Part shown: one piece after another, positions 10,657 to 21,703 of the stretch
Position numbering within the stretch: the first letter of the stretch is position 1
How the letters are laid out: each line of letters begins with the position of its first letter
Assembly (NCBI GenBank): GCA_039583875.1
Contig: CM077163.1
Coordinates: 232,182,646 to 232,246,645 of the forward strand
Source: Platanthera guangdongensis
Taxonomy: Eukaryota; Streptophyta; Magnoliopsida; Asparagales; Orchidaceae
DNA length: 64,000 nt
Direction of reading: 5' to 3'
Translations under genes and position numbers: made by a program
Notes under the pieces: generated by a model
The model's database searches: none
Seen by the model: the letters and a program-made list of their open reading frames with translations, nothing else
Told to the model about the DNA's origin: nothing

Positions 10657-11099
10657 ATGCACAAATAAATTGATCATTATAACTCTCAGCTTGACACAGC
10701 TTAACAGCAAAGCATGCAGCCTCTGAGACTAAACCAGCCCATTATCCAGGAGAATGTATCATTGAGTACAAATCAAATCGATCAAAAGGTGAAAGCAGTG
10801 TTGTGGATATCGTCGACATGACTGACATGTAGGCTGACAAAAATGTTCCATGGACAAAACGACATGTTTCTGATATGTTTTTGCTAAATATCCTTTTTGA
10901 ATATATCCATTATATATCAGCTATCGACCGATAAATCTCGGCAGTATATCGGACGGTTTTATAATTTATTTTATTTAGTGTTTATGGTCTAATATATAAC
11001 AAAACATTTTGTTGTTTGTATTGTTCTGTGCCCTAGTTCTTGATTATCTCCACGCTTCCTCTAGCTTTCTTCCCTATGTCCATCATTCATTGGTTTCGA
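10657..11099. other. Intergenic DNA with GATATCG-type repeat remnant
   Basis: I see no gene. 10800-10960 contains ATATCG/CGATA motifs resembling 7235-7330, possibly two decayed copies of one repeat family. Confidence 0.35.
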
Positions 11100-12560
11100 T
11101 TCTACTTGGCTTTTAGACTTTGGCGGGAGCTGCTGTCGGTATCGGCAACGTGTTGAGTTCCTTGATTCATTCCGTGGCTCATTATCTAAACCATTCTTCG
11201 GTTATGCGGCTTTGCTCTAACCGAAGCAAGTGTTTGCCCTCATGATGGTTCTGATCGCGTGCAACGCAAGCGTTCTGCTATTCGGTCGCGGTCAGCACCA
11301 TCTCATCCCTACTTTTGAAAGTGGTAGGATATAAGCCCCGCTTTCTGAGTCGATCTCTTGCTCCTCTTTCTCGGGGCATTCGAGGAGGCATGGGAATGGG
11401 CCCGTTCTTGCTTTCCCACAAAGACCTGGGACTGGGAGGGGATGAAAGGGCGACACCATGGCGGAGGAGCCCCAGCCCGAGGATCCCGAGCTTCGGGCTA
11501 TCTCTCGGTGAGGCGCATCAACAAATGATTGTTGTCTTCTCAACCAGCTCAATACATTGTGAGTTGAGGAGGGGGAAGACGTCCGCACTCTTCGAGCTAA
11601 TGGACTTTGGGCTAGACCTCAACCAAAAGGGGGGGTCGTCTTTCGCGACGAATGCGAAACCATTGTCTTGGCCAAACGAGAGCTGGAAGAGTTGGGCCGT
11701 GAGTCCGTCCTATTCCGTCAGAAATATAAGTAAGTAAGTAGGGCGATCTTACCATATTTCAATAGTAGTTTCACAACCCGCCTTAGATATTCTATAGTGG
11801 CCCTTCCACTTTGGTGTAGTTGACCTTTACCCTACCTATTGACTCAAGGTTCATAGGCCTTTCCGTAGTGGGATGTAGGCTTTGTTTTTCACCATCCGTT
11901 GTTCTAGTGATTATTTAGTAACCGGCTGTTCACCGGCGGGCGTATTGGTGAAATACGAAGCCAATACGCCAGGCCTTAGGCCTGGTTCCTTTTGATAGAG
12001 TGGCTTCTTTCTGTAGATATTTGAGAAAAAGAGTCAAAATGGTTTGTTTTCTGCCTGTGCCTTAAGTTAAGGATAAGGACCCCGCCCGAGAGGTGAGATA
12101 CCAGGGCCTGGGTGATTCTATTCCGCGTGGCGACCTTGCTCGTTGTAAATGGAGATAGAGTGATCATGGTATCTACCGCTCCGTGGGCTCTTTTAGAGAA
12201 CCAAATCGTGGATTAGGAGGATATGCCGAGAGAATCATCTTCGAGTTCCGGACGGTTGTAGAAATGCTTGCCCATGGAAACTACTTGGACCCATGAGTTA
12301 TCTCAAACAGACTTCAATCTTGACAGGCTAACAGACGTCAAAGTCCTTATTTCACCGCCTTAGACAACCAAATTAGAGCTCAAACGAAAACTCAACGGAG
12401 TCAACTAAACTGAGAAACTGATGCTCCCTTCCTGAGCCTATTTCTATATGCTCACCTACTATCTTGCTTGGACTAAATATGCCCTATTTCTCGTATAGGG
12501 GAAGAAAGTCATAGTTCTAGTTTTTCTGCTTTTTGTTACTTTCCCGGGTTTTTGAGGCCC
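11100..12560. other. Probable nuclear insertion of mitochondrial DNA (NUMT)
   Basis: The left end includes a recognisable atp9 fragment. The rest is GC-richer than its surroundings and has the look of plant mitochondrial spacer, with no transposon or nuclear gene features. Only the atp9 part is well supported. The right limit is set by the return to AT-rich sequence and is approximate. Confidence 0.5.
11119..11248 (+). pseudogene. atp9: Mitochondrial atp9 (ATP synthase subunit c) fragment
   Basis: Translation of the start of this stretch gives AGAAVGIGNVLSSLIHSVA, which is the first transmembrane helix and loop of plant mitochondrial ATP synthase subunit c (usual block AGAAVGIGNVFSSLIHSVA). 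It is followed by out-of-frame remnants of the second helix (FGYA, FALTEA, LFALMM) separated by small deletions. In mitochondria this protein forms the c-ring. Here it lacks start and end and is shifted, so it is a non-functional nuclear copy. Confidence 0.75.
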
Positions 12561-12906
12561 TTTGAAAATCTATTGAAAAACGGAATTCTAGTGTTTTTTG
12601 TGTTTTATACTTTCCTATGGCAAAAGCTCATTTTTACGTATAGAAATTGTTGAGTGTAGAATGTGTGAATAAAAGACGGTCTTATCTTCCATCATCGTCG
12701 ATGACTTCTTAGCTTCATGCTTCCTCTGACTTCTTCCATGTGTTATATCATTATTACGCGTAAAATGTTTATAATAATTTGATAGCTTTAGGAGTTGAAT
12801 AAATGTTAAATGATTAATATTTTCATATATAAATATTAAAAATATATATATTTATAAATAATTTAATATTAAAACTTGATACATGGAATATCCCCAATAT
12901 ATCCTT

Positions 12907-13107
12907 TGAAGGAAAACACTCCTGGAGAGAGAAAAAAAACAATATTATTAATTCCTCATAAATTTCCTTGAATACAACACGAGTATTTGTACATATATAT
13001 AAGAGAGAGATGAGAGCATAAACTTTATCTTAAGGTGTGAGATTAATCTATAAGAATGCTTTATATGGGCCAATTATATGAGCCCTTCTTTACAAGTTAT
13101 TTTAGCA
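12907..13107 (-). repeat. 3' LTR of the decayed Copia element
   Basis: It starts TGAAGGAAAACACT and ends TTATTTTAGCA and is paired with 17984-18180. A purine tract (CATGGGAG on the minus strand) lies just inside. Confidence 0.88.
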
Positions 13108-13245
13108 CTCCCATGCAAGCTGGAGCATACAAATTGTAGGAACCAAGCTTGGACAAAAACCAAAAATATAGTGGTCGCGGTAAGGCTTTGGTAAGAATAT
13201 CAGTGATTTGCTCTGCAGCAGCAACATGTCTTAAGTCCAATTTCC

Positions 13246-13640
13246 TTAGTTGAACATTTCCCTAATAAAGTGACAATCAACCTCAATATGCTTGATATGT
13301 TCATGGAACACTGAATTTTTGGCAATATGAATAGTAGCTTGACTATTGCAGAACAAGGAGGCAGGAGAGGAGAGTTTGACTATTAGGTTTCCCAGAAGGC
13401 TTTCCAGGCACGTAAGTTCAGAGACAGCAAAGGTCATTAATCGATACTCAGCTTTTGCAAAAGAGTGTGTGACTACGGACTGCTTCTTGCTTCGTCAAGT
13501 AACAATATGTCCACCAAAGTATGTGCAAAAATCATTTGTGGAACAATGATCATCCAAGGATCCGGCATAATCAGCATCAAAATAGACAATGAGAGATAAG
13601 AAAGGATTATATATGAGCCCTTGTCCAGTTGCAAACTCTA
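13246..13640 (-). pseudogene. Copia RNase H remnant
   Basis: The minus-strand frame 13437-13246 reads FCNSQATIHIAKNSVFHE then IKHIEVDCHFIREM. This is the usual CDN...HIA...HIEVDCHF RNase H series, with CNS in place of CDN, removing the conserved Asp. Neighbouring segments are in other frames. Confidence 0.8.
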
Positions 13641-13644
13641 TATA

Positions 13645-14500
13645 TCATAAAATGCGTTCAACTGCTTGGAGATGAGAGGTCCATGGAGCATGCATAAACC
13701 GACTGACAACCCCAACAACAAAGAATATATCAGATCTTGTAATTGTAAGATAAACTTTCCCACAAGACGGCGAGTACTCTGGGTTTGATAGGAGCATATC
13801 AAAATCAGAGGTATAAGTGCAGAGTTTGTGGTTAACATTCATGGGTGTGTTAGCTGGCTTGCAACCAGAATAGTCAGCATCATGAATAAGATCAAGACAA
13901 TACTTTCTTTGAGATAGTACAAGTCCATCAGGACGACGAACTACCTCAATGCCGAGAAAGTATCGAAGATTCCCTAAATCTTTGATCTCGAACACGAAGG
14001 CCCGGTGTTCCTTAATCATGTGGATGCTTTTTAAATCGTTGCCCGTAATTAAAATGTCATCAACAGAAACCAAGAGTATCACGGTGCCTGTCGGGAAATG
14101 ACGGGTGAATAGAGAGAAGTCAACCGATATTCGAGATCCAACATCACTAACAACCCGACTGAACTTGTCAAAACATGTTCGAAGAGACTGTTTGAGACCA
14201 TAGAGAGATTTCTTGAGATAACATACAAGTGACTCGCCTGTGGTCTCAAAGTCAGGAGGTTAATGCATGTAAACAACCTCAATAATATCACCATTTAAAA
14301 AGACATTTTTGACATCCAACTGATGCAACGGTCAATGACAATGAACAACTAGAGAGATAAACACACGAATAGTATTTCACTTTTCAACATGTGAGAAGGT
14401 ATTTTCGTAATCAAGGTCATGTTGCTGAGTAAAACCACGGGCGTTAAGGTGGGCATTTAGGCATTCAATCGTCCAATCTGGAGGATTTTTGGTGGTAAAG
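13645..14500 (-). pseudogene. Copia reverse transcriptase remnant (SVDD in place of YVDD)
   Basis: The minus-strand frame 14082-13645 carries VSVDDILITGNDLKSI, the RT catalytic loop with Tyr replaced by Ser, then DLGNLRYFLGIEVVRRPDG and LSQRKYCLDLIHDADYSG. Upstream RT blocks occur in other frames up to about 14500 (LLRLFTCINLL, DCMV-like pieces). Several frame changes prevent a full product. Confidence 0.82.
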
Positions 14501-14765
14501 GCTCACTTGCAAATCACACATGTCTAGCCTAGAGAGGGGGGATAAGATCCCATGTGTGATTGGCACATAGAGCAATCATTTCTACATCCATAACCGCCCG
14601 CCACCCTGGATGTTGAAGAGCCACCTACAAAGAATAGGGGTGGAAACATATGACAAATAGGTCGAAAAAGTTTGAAGCACTAGAGACAGTCGATGCAAAG
14701 AAACATAATTAGTGAGGGGGTGAGCTGTAGAAGTCGTGGTCGAATCAGCTGAAAACATAGCATCA

Positions 14766-15848
14766 TCAATAGGGTAACAACTTTAGAGTATCTAAGCGAG
14801 AAGGACGACGAGTGTACACACGAAGAGGAGGTGGGTTGGCGGGTCTAGTGGATGGTGTGGGAAGGAGAGATGATGCAGGAGAGGTGATAGGAATGGCAGG
14901 ACGTGGTAGGAGAGGGGATGCAGGAGAAGCCACGGGAAAGGAGTGAAATGACTGATCTTCGAGGAAAGTTACATCCCCGGTCGTAACTAATTTGCGATTA
15001 AAAGGACAATAATAGACGTAGCCTTTTTGAGTGTGGAAGTAACCAACAAACAAATACTTAGTAGTTCGGGAATCAAGCTTGTTAATCGCAGGTCCAAGGG
15101 AGTGAACATAGCAAATGCAGCCAAAAACACGAGGCATCGCGGGAAAGGGCGGCGTGGAGGGGAAGAGAAGGCCAGGGAGTTGCAAAATTGAGAATGTAGA
15201 ATGACATGTGATTGATGAGATACCAGACAATAGATATCGCAAAATGTTAATAAAGCTTGGGTACCTGTATTTAAAACATAAGGAAACGAGCAACGCCCAA
15301 GAGATGACGGTTCTTGCGCTTATCGACGTCATTCTATTATGGTGGGTAAGTACATGAGGTATGGTGGGTGATATCAAACTCAGTACAAAGATTTTAAAAT
15401 GCACGACTCGTATACTCGCGCACATTATCGGTCCGAAGAGTTTTAATAATGTCAAAGAATTGAGTGTGTATCTCAACATTAAAGGCACAAAAGACACAGC
15501 GTAATTCAGAGCGGTCACGAAATAAATACAACCTGGTCATGCGAGAGTAATCATCAGTAAAAGTAAGATAGTAGTGGTAACCAGAAACACTAGCCATTTT
15601 ATAAAGGCCTCAAATATTCAAATGAACTAAAACAAAAGGAGCATTGCTTCAGATACAATGAGAGGAAAAGAAGAGCGATGTTGCTTGTCGACGATGCAAG
15701 ATTCACAGTTGAAGTCAATAAGAGATAGATCGGGAGGAGTTTTCTTCAGAATTAGGAGAGGAGCATGCCCAAGAAACTGACGCCAGTCAACAGAGATAAC
15801 GGAAGAGGGAGGTGGCGGAACATCCAAAGTGCAAATCCCGTTAGACAA
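14766..15848 (-). pseudogene. Copia integrase remnant and linker
   Basis: The frames 15597-15394 and 15518-14766 show YHYYLTFTDDYSRMTRLYLF (core with a catalytic Asp) and IIKTLRTDNVREYTSRAF (second Asp). They continue with CYVHSLGPAINKLDSRTTK, FVGYFHTQKGYVYYCPFNRK and a Pro/Ser linker. At least one frameshift lies between the blocks. The 15848-15627 frame carries the HHCC-like gag-preintegrase stretch. Confidence 0.78.
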
Positions 15849-15851
15849 TCG

Positions 15852-16508
15852 TCATCTACAAATGATATTTTGCGTTTGTTGATCCTGCACAACAAAGGAG
15901 AATAAAGAAAATGTTATAGAGCAATCGAGGTCTTGAGTAAGATGACTGACAGAAAGTAGATTAAAATGAGAGCCTGGAACATGAAGAACCGAGTGAAGAG
16001 AGAGAGATGAAGTCAGGTGCATGTCGCCAGAGCCATGAACGGGGGTGGTGTCACCATTGGACACGGTGATGAACTTAGGACAAGCAGTGTCCAAGTACTG
16101 AGGAGGCTCCTGCAGAGTAATATGATCGGTGGCCACGGAGTCCATAATCCAAGTTGGACTATGGGATAAACAGGATAATCCTTCATTGGAGATGGTTGCA
16201 ACAGAGCCAGAAGACCGACTAAGAAAGTGTTGAAGATTATGGAGCTGGGTGCGTATGACATCAATGTCAGGGTGAGTAGTGGTAGGAGCATCAGTCGCAA
16301 TAGATGCAAGGTGTGTAGGAGGTACACCATGCATATGATAGCAAGTGATTTCAAGATGACCTTCCTGAACACAGTAGGAACACTTGGGACGAGGCCTACT
16401 ATATCGAACTCTGCCCCGAGAGCCAATGCAAGCTCCACGAGTCAGCAGAGGCGTGAGGTGAGTCGTAGGAGATTGTTGGAGAAGAGCATGAAAGAGTCCC
16501 GAGAGCAT
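15852..16508 (-). pseudogene. Copia gag zinc knuckle and protease with altered active site
   Basis: This frame contains an intact knuckle, CSYCVQEGHLEITC (CX2CX4HX4C), which would bind element RNA. It is followed by the protease site WIMDSVATDHIT. The family motif is DSGA, and here the Gly is Val, which should abolish the aspartic protease. SVLHVPGSHFNLLSVSHLT follows, as expected before the preintegrase domain. Confidence 0.82.
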
Positions 16509-16614
16509 TAGGAGGCGGTGTCTCTTTTAATAGCATGAAGCACACATCAGAGAGAGAAGGCAGGGTTGAGGATGAGAGGATATTGGCATGGACGATATGT
16601 AGATGTGGGGGAAC

Positions 16615-17150
16615 TCAGGTCATCATCATAGCTATGCCAACAACTTCTTTTCGGGCATGTTGGGTAGCTAGATCCAACGTGGGAGGTTGATGTTGAATCC
16701 AGTCTGCAATGAGAGTTTTAGATCGTGCAATAAAGGAAATCAGGTCACCGCCCACCCCTCGATCAAGAGACTTGAGGTTGGTGAAGATGTTGAACAGGTA
16801 TTGCAAACTGCCCTTGCCGGAGTATAGGGAGTCAAGTTCATCCCGCATAGCTTTGGTTGTTTCATGATACATGGTCATACGATATGGTTCACTGTCCATA
16901 TAGTTCAAAATCCAAGTTTGGATGTGCCCATCATCACGAAGCAATTCCTCGATGGAGGGAGTAGGTTGTGCGTTGGTGAGATGATAGAGTCATTTGGTCT
17001 GGAGAACACGGGGCATAGAGTGTATCAATTCCACAAAATTTTTCAGACCACTAAGAAAGATAGTGATTATCCGGAGCTCATCCCGAATTTCAGGAAGAAT
17101 AGTCGCGGCACGGGCCGGAAGAGTTGAGGCATCATTAAAGGCCATGAACT
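16615..17150 (-). pseudogene. Copia gag capsid remnant
   Basis: The minus-strand frame 16944-16615 reads IQTWILNYMDSEPYRMTMYH and GKGSLQYLFNIFTNLKSLDR, matching the Copia gag capsid region. The N-terminal part lies in other frames. The capsid and the knuckle-protease frame are separated by stops. Confidence 0.7.
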
Positions 17151-17189
17151 TAGAGGATTAGAAAGAGATGGATATGGGATAGCAAGAAG

Positions 17190-17970
17190 TCACTGAGGTG
17201 CGGACACTGAGAGGAGATCACAAAGGAAGTCAAGAGTGGTTACGGCGAGCACGGAGGCGGAGGCTGAGAGGATATTGCATCGGACATGGCTCTCTTGGTG
17301 GCGAACACTGGAGGGCAATCGCAGAAAAGAGCAGAAGCGGTCACGGCGGGCACAATAGAGGAGATGGTAGCAAGGATAAGGAGGAGCGGTCTCAGAGATC
17401 ACAAAGTAGAAGGCTGCAGAAGAAGTCAAGGCGACTGCAACTAGAGCAGTTGAGCGGAGAGAAGCAACCCGACGGGCACGTGAACGGGAGGGGACGTGAG
17501 CAGAAACAGCAGCAAGAAGCGTGGCAAACACAGATGGACCTCTGGCGGGCAGCAGCGGCCAAGAGCTTGGTGAGCAGGAGAACGTACTGAAAAGATACGG
17601 CCAAGAACTTGGCGAGCAGGAGCTCGGCGAACAAGCGAGTAGGCGATCAGGATGAGTAACGCTCGCGGGAAAGATGCGGCCAAGAGCTTGGTGATCAAGA
17701 GCTCGATGATCGGGAGCTCGACGAACAGGAAAGTGGGCGAGTTGAGCGAGCAAACGAGGAGAGCGCGAGAGAAGCCAAATAGGTGGACCACCAGTAGGTT
17801 GTAGAAGCACTCTATAAACCCAGTAGAGAGGAAGGCGGGAGAAGTGGGGAATGGCGCGGAAGAGCCCTACGACAGAGAAGCAGACAGAAAGCGGAGTCCG
17901 CCAAACAACGCGATCTGGAGGAAGATGGCATGGTACGAAACCGAACGGAGAAAAACTCTAGGATCCGTTT
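17190..17970 (-). other. 5' leader of the Copia element with degenerate minisatellite
   Basis: Between gag and the primer site, degenerate repeats of the type GCGGCCAAGAGCTTGGTGA occur several times (about 17560-17720). The long frame 17810-17190 is rich in Ser, Pro, Leu and Ala because of this composition, and I do not accept it as a gene. Confidence 0.55.
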
Positions 17971-17983
17971 TTCTCTGATACCA
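17971..17983 (-). other. Primer binding site (initiator Met tRNA)
   Basis: The minus strand reads TGGTATCAGAGAA immediately inside the 5' LTR. Confidence 0.88.
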
Positions 17984-18180
17984 TGTAGGAAAATATGATT
18001 GGAGAGAAAAAAAATAATTATTAATTTGTCATAAATTTCCTCGAATACAACACATGTATGTATACATATATATAAGAGAGAGAGGAGAGCATAAACTTTA
18101 TCCTAAGGAGTGGGGCTAATCTTTAAGAAGGTTTTACATGGGCCAATTATATGGGTCTTTCTTTACAAGTTATTTTAACA
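17984..18180 (-). repeat. 5' LTR of the decayed Copia element
   Basis: It starts TGTAGGAAAATATG and ends TTATTTTAACA, and includes the run of GA repeats and a shared TACATATATATAAGAGAGAGA block with the 3' copy. Confidence 0.88.
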
Positions 18181-19734
18181 CCATCTAACATATTAAAACT
18201 AAAATGAAAAAACCAACGTGTTCCTGATATTCGACATCTGCAACTTTCAGCTCAAGTACCTAATTCTTTTTGTTGATAGACAAAAGGGTGAGTACAGTAA
18301 CATCCAACACTTGTACTCTAACAAAATAAGAATTATAGAGAGCTACTATTTATATCAATGGGAGTATCCAAACTAAATATAAGAGAATGAGGGGAAAGGG
18401 CGCGAGGAAAGTTAAATATTGCATTAAAATTCACCTTCCAAGCTGATTCGGATTCCTTCACTTTTGGGGATTGTAGCATTTCATGCAACAGCCCTAATAC
18501 CAGAAATTTTAACTATGAGAATAATATAAACTTTGCAGATAAATGCATGATAAAGCAGCTTGCAAGGCTAGAAAACAGAAAAATTTCTAGAAAGAAGGTC
18601 AAAAATAACGTGGAATGGTTCTATTAATAGATAAGAGATATTAGGTTGTACGCTTTCTGTAATCTGTTCATATACTTGGAATGGGTAAAGTATCAACTGA
18701 TTTCTTTATAATTTACACAAATAAAAATGAAATAGAAATTATTTGCGTTAGAAACATGAAATATGCTAGATAATTAAATTGTTCATCATATTTCATATTT
18801 GTGTAACAAGCAAGAAATATGATATATAATTAAATTGTCCATTTCTAAATCCCCAAATTCCTTGGTTCATAATAATCATTAACAACATCCTCCACTCAGC
18901 AATATCCTATTCTTTAGTTCAAATGCTATGATCATTGAAATTGTTGATTATTCTGTTATTTTTCTTTCATGCGACCACTCTTCTTGCCATTACTTTTAAC
19001 GCGCCTTTAGCCAGGTTACTTTTAATCAACAATAACTATTTCCGCAACCAATTTAAGATTTAAGAGCTATTTGATTAGCCTTGTGATGGAGATCACAATG
19101 CGCGTGGAGATCGACGGCCTCGCTGGCGCATGCACATTTATTTCCGTAGGAGGCATAGATTTATTTTTTGTCTGGATGATCTGAGTCCACAGAAGTGTCC
19201 GGATAATTGTTTCAACATAGTTTCATGTATTTGTTTATTTATTTGCACTTTATTTTAACATTGCTCACAACCAATATGCATTGTGAACCGTCCATATTGG
19301 TTGCGCTAGTCTCTTCTCTCTGTTTATATGCGCGTAAGATTGCGGTAGTCTCTTTTCTCTACTTATATGTGAGTATGCAAGAGACTGGAAATCAATATTT
19401 TGGTTCAGTTTTTTTTAAATTGTCGGCCCTCTCGCGGTGCGACTCAATGAGTCCCTCTGGATGACGACTCTTGTGGTTTTAGTTTTTTTACTTGTCGCCC
19501 CTCCTTTTCCCGAGCACTCACATCTCCACCTCAATATCCACGAGCAACATGTCCCTATTCAAGTGCCCCTACATCATCCTCGACGATGTACAACCACCGG
19601 CTTCGCGTCTAATTTCTCTGGCTCATACGATGTCGCGCCCATCTTCTCCTACCAGAGACAATCTCGACGCTATAACTTCCACCACCAACGTCTACTTCAT
19701 CACCCACATCCTCCATAGCCACCACCACCCAAAT
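18181..19734. other. AT-rich intergenic DNA
   Basis: No gene, RNA or repeat pair that I can support. Confidence 0.45.
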
Positions 19735-19910
19735 TAGCTCTCGACAAGCATCTGAAGGTTGGGTCCTCTTTGACACCACTCTCTCCAAGAAAGCCCAAAA
19801 CTCTAAAACTCCAAAGATGAAGCATAACTCCCTAAAAGACTCCTTATATATACGGAGGCCCCACTACAGGACAAAGATTAAATGAATAAATAACCCTCGT
19901 GTGCGTATCA
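19735..19910 (-). repeat. 3' LTR copy, truncated
   Basis: It shares AGCTCTC, CACTCTCTCCAA, GCCCAAAACTCTA, ACTCCAAAGATGAA and the TATA-like CTCCTTATATA with 21520-21703, and ends CGTATCA. Confidence 0.7.
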
Positions 19911-21444
19911 ATACGCCTGTCCTGAAAGCGACCATGTCCTCAAGGTCGAGTCGGGCACGGTCTCATAGATGCTGCGGCGAGACTCGGGCGACTCTCCTGG
20001 TGGGCGGACCAGGTGAAACATCATAAGCATAGAGGCATCATGGCAGGCTAGTTGCAGCAAAGCTATGGTACAAGTGATAGAAATGCTCGTAGAACTTGGC
20101 ATGAGACTACCTGAGAGCTGAAACACTGTCATGCCCGCAAAATAGCTCATCCTAAAGGACGAGCAATGAACACGACAGTTGGGCTAGGGCCGCAGTCAGA
20201 GGTCAGATGCTATGAAGACTAATGGGGGAAAACCATCCAGGTCCTAAATGAGGGTCGTAGGGCCAGACCTTAGGTCGATAAGGAGTAGATAGTGATGATT
20301 TGGAAGGATACTCGATGAAAAGACTGGCCAAAGTGGGATAGTAACAAGATGTGAGGGTAGAGTAACAGTGGGCTCGAGAGATGTAGGAAACGATGAGTCG
20401 GGATATGAGAGAGCTTACAGGCGGGTGGGGGTCTCCAAGAAACGGCGGGGAGAAAAAAATATGTGCCAACGTGTGAAAGGATGGCAAGGTGCCGGGTGGA
20501 TTCTCTATCACGGATATGTCGAAAGGAGAGCAGATGGGAGGGCCACTGGTGTGAATCGAAGGATGGGGGAATTATGCGGGTGCGTTCCACGGTCGACAAT
20601 GGGAGAACGAAGGGCGTATCAATAAAGGAGGAAGTTGTGGCGGTTTTAATGGTCGAAAACTCATTGAGGGATGGCGGTGAGACGGAAGGGGGAGGCTCAT
20701 CGGGAAGAAAAGTGGAGGAACAGGGCTATAAGGGGGAATGTGGAAAAAGTCGATGACGAATCTCAAGCACCATGGCAAGGAGAGTATCAAGGGCAGCTTT
20801 AACTCGATCGCAGCGAGCATGTAATGGGTCTGAAAGGAGAGCCATGATGGAAAAAAGGGGAGAGGCCCGAAGAAAGCAACGGGTGGTTCTGGAGGGCCGC
20901 CAGAATACAAAAGGAGATGCAGGAGGGCTGCTGGAATGCTGCAGGGGGCCGCAAAAGGGTGGCGAGGATGAGGAGCGGACGCTGGAATGCATAAGTGCAA
21001 ATGGAAGCAGCTGGAGGTGTGGATGGACATGGCTGGAGAATAAAGAGCCCACTAGTGATGACAGGAAGGCGCACGTGCGGTGAGTAGTCAGGCAAGGGGC
21101 CGGGAGCTGACTGGAAACGAGCAAGGCCGAACAACGGCAGATGGTGAGGGCAGAGGCGTCAATCAGAAGAGCGCGACAAAGGGCAAAGGCATCGATCAGA
21201 GTGTGCATCGTCGAGCGTGTGTTGGCGATGAGCGCTGGAGTGGGTTGTCGTCGAGTGGGTACGTCATCGAGTGTGGGTTGTCGTCGAGCGAGAGCGGAAG
21301 ACGGGCTCAGGAATGGACATACGCGCAGTTGGGAGAAATGAGGATGATGAAATCGGCGGGCGAGAACGTAGTTGGCTGGAACCAATAGACAAGTCCAATT
21401 AGAGTTTTGGTCGAAACCCTAAATGAGCGGTAGGTCGGACCAAT

Positions 21445-21703
21445 TGATACTAGCTAGTCGTATCAAGATCGAAAATAAGGAACACAAATATGCATTGAAA
21501 GTAAATACGGATACACTCGAGAGACGAGCTCTCACCAAGCACCTGTAGGTTGGGTGCTCCTTGACACTCCACTCTCTCCAAAAGAGCCCAAAACTCTAAG
21601 ACTCCAAAGATGAAACATAACTCTCTAAGAGGCTCCTTATATAGATGGAGGTCCCACTACAGGATAAAGACTGCATGACTAAATACCTCACACATGCATA
21701 TCA
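21445..21703 (-). repeat. 5' LTR copy
   Basis: This is a 259-bp block with inverted terminal bases TGATAC/ATATCA. Its internal side (minus strand ATTGGTCCGACC) may be the primer site, but I cannot match it to a tRNA. Confidence 0.6.

Larger units (their letters stand above)
12907..18180 (-). mobile_element. Ty1/Copia LTR retrotransposon, heavily decayed
   Basis: LTR copies at 12907-13107 and 17984-18180 begin TG and end CA, and the internal order on the minus strand is gag, protease, integrase, RT, RNase H. The primer site abuts the 5' LTR. I see no matching 5-bp target duplication (TCCTT on the left, CCATC on the right). The coding domains contain many stops and frameshifts, and the LTRs differ by many substitutions and indels, so this is an old insertion. 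Confidence 0.9.
19735..21703 (-). mobile_element. Decayed Ty3/Gypsy (chromovirus-like) element, internally deleted
   Basis: An LTR-like block at 21445-21703 (TGATAC...GCATATCA) is repeated, lacking its left third, at 19735-19910. Just inside the left copy the minus strand carries an FDLED-like block near 19945 (frameshifted), as found at the C-terminus of chromovirus integrases. A comparable block occurs in the fragment at 35460-36085. The internal 1.5 kb has no recognisable protease, RT or integrase core. Long frames on both strands are Arg/Ser/Pro-rich and unconvincing. The left LTR is truncated. Confidence 0.6.

Noticed and set aside
17190..17810. 206-codon minus-strand frame
   Set aside because: Low-complexity leader of a Copia element upstream of gag. 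It has no domain and its composition comes from short repeats.
20726..21385. 219-codon minus-strand frame in the decayed Gypsy element
   Set aside because: Ser/Arg/Pro-rich with no recognisable gag or pol motif. Frames are open on both strands over the same stretch.
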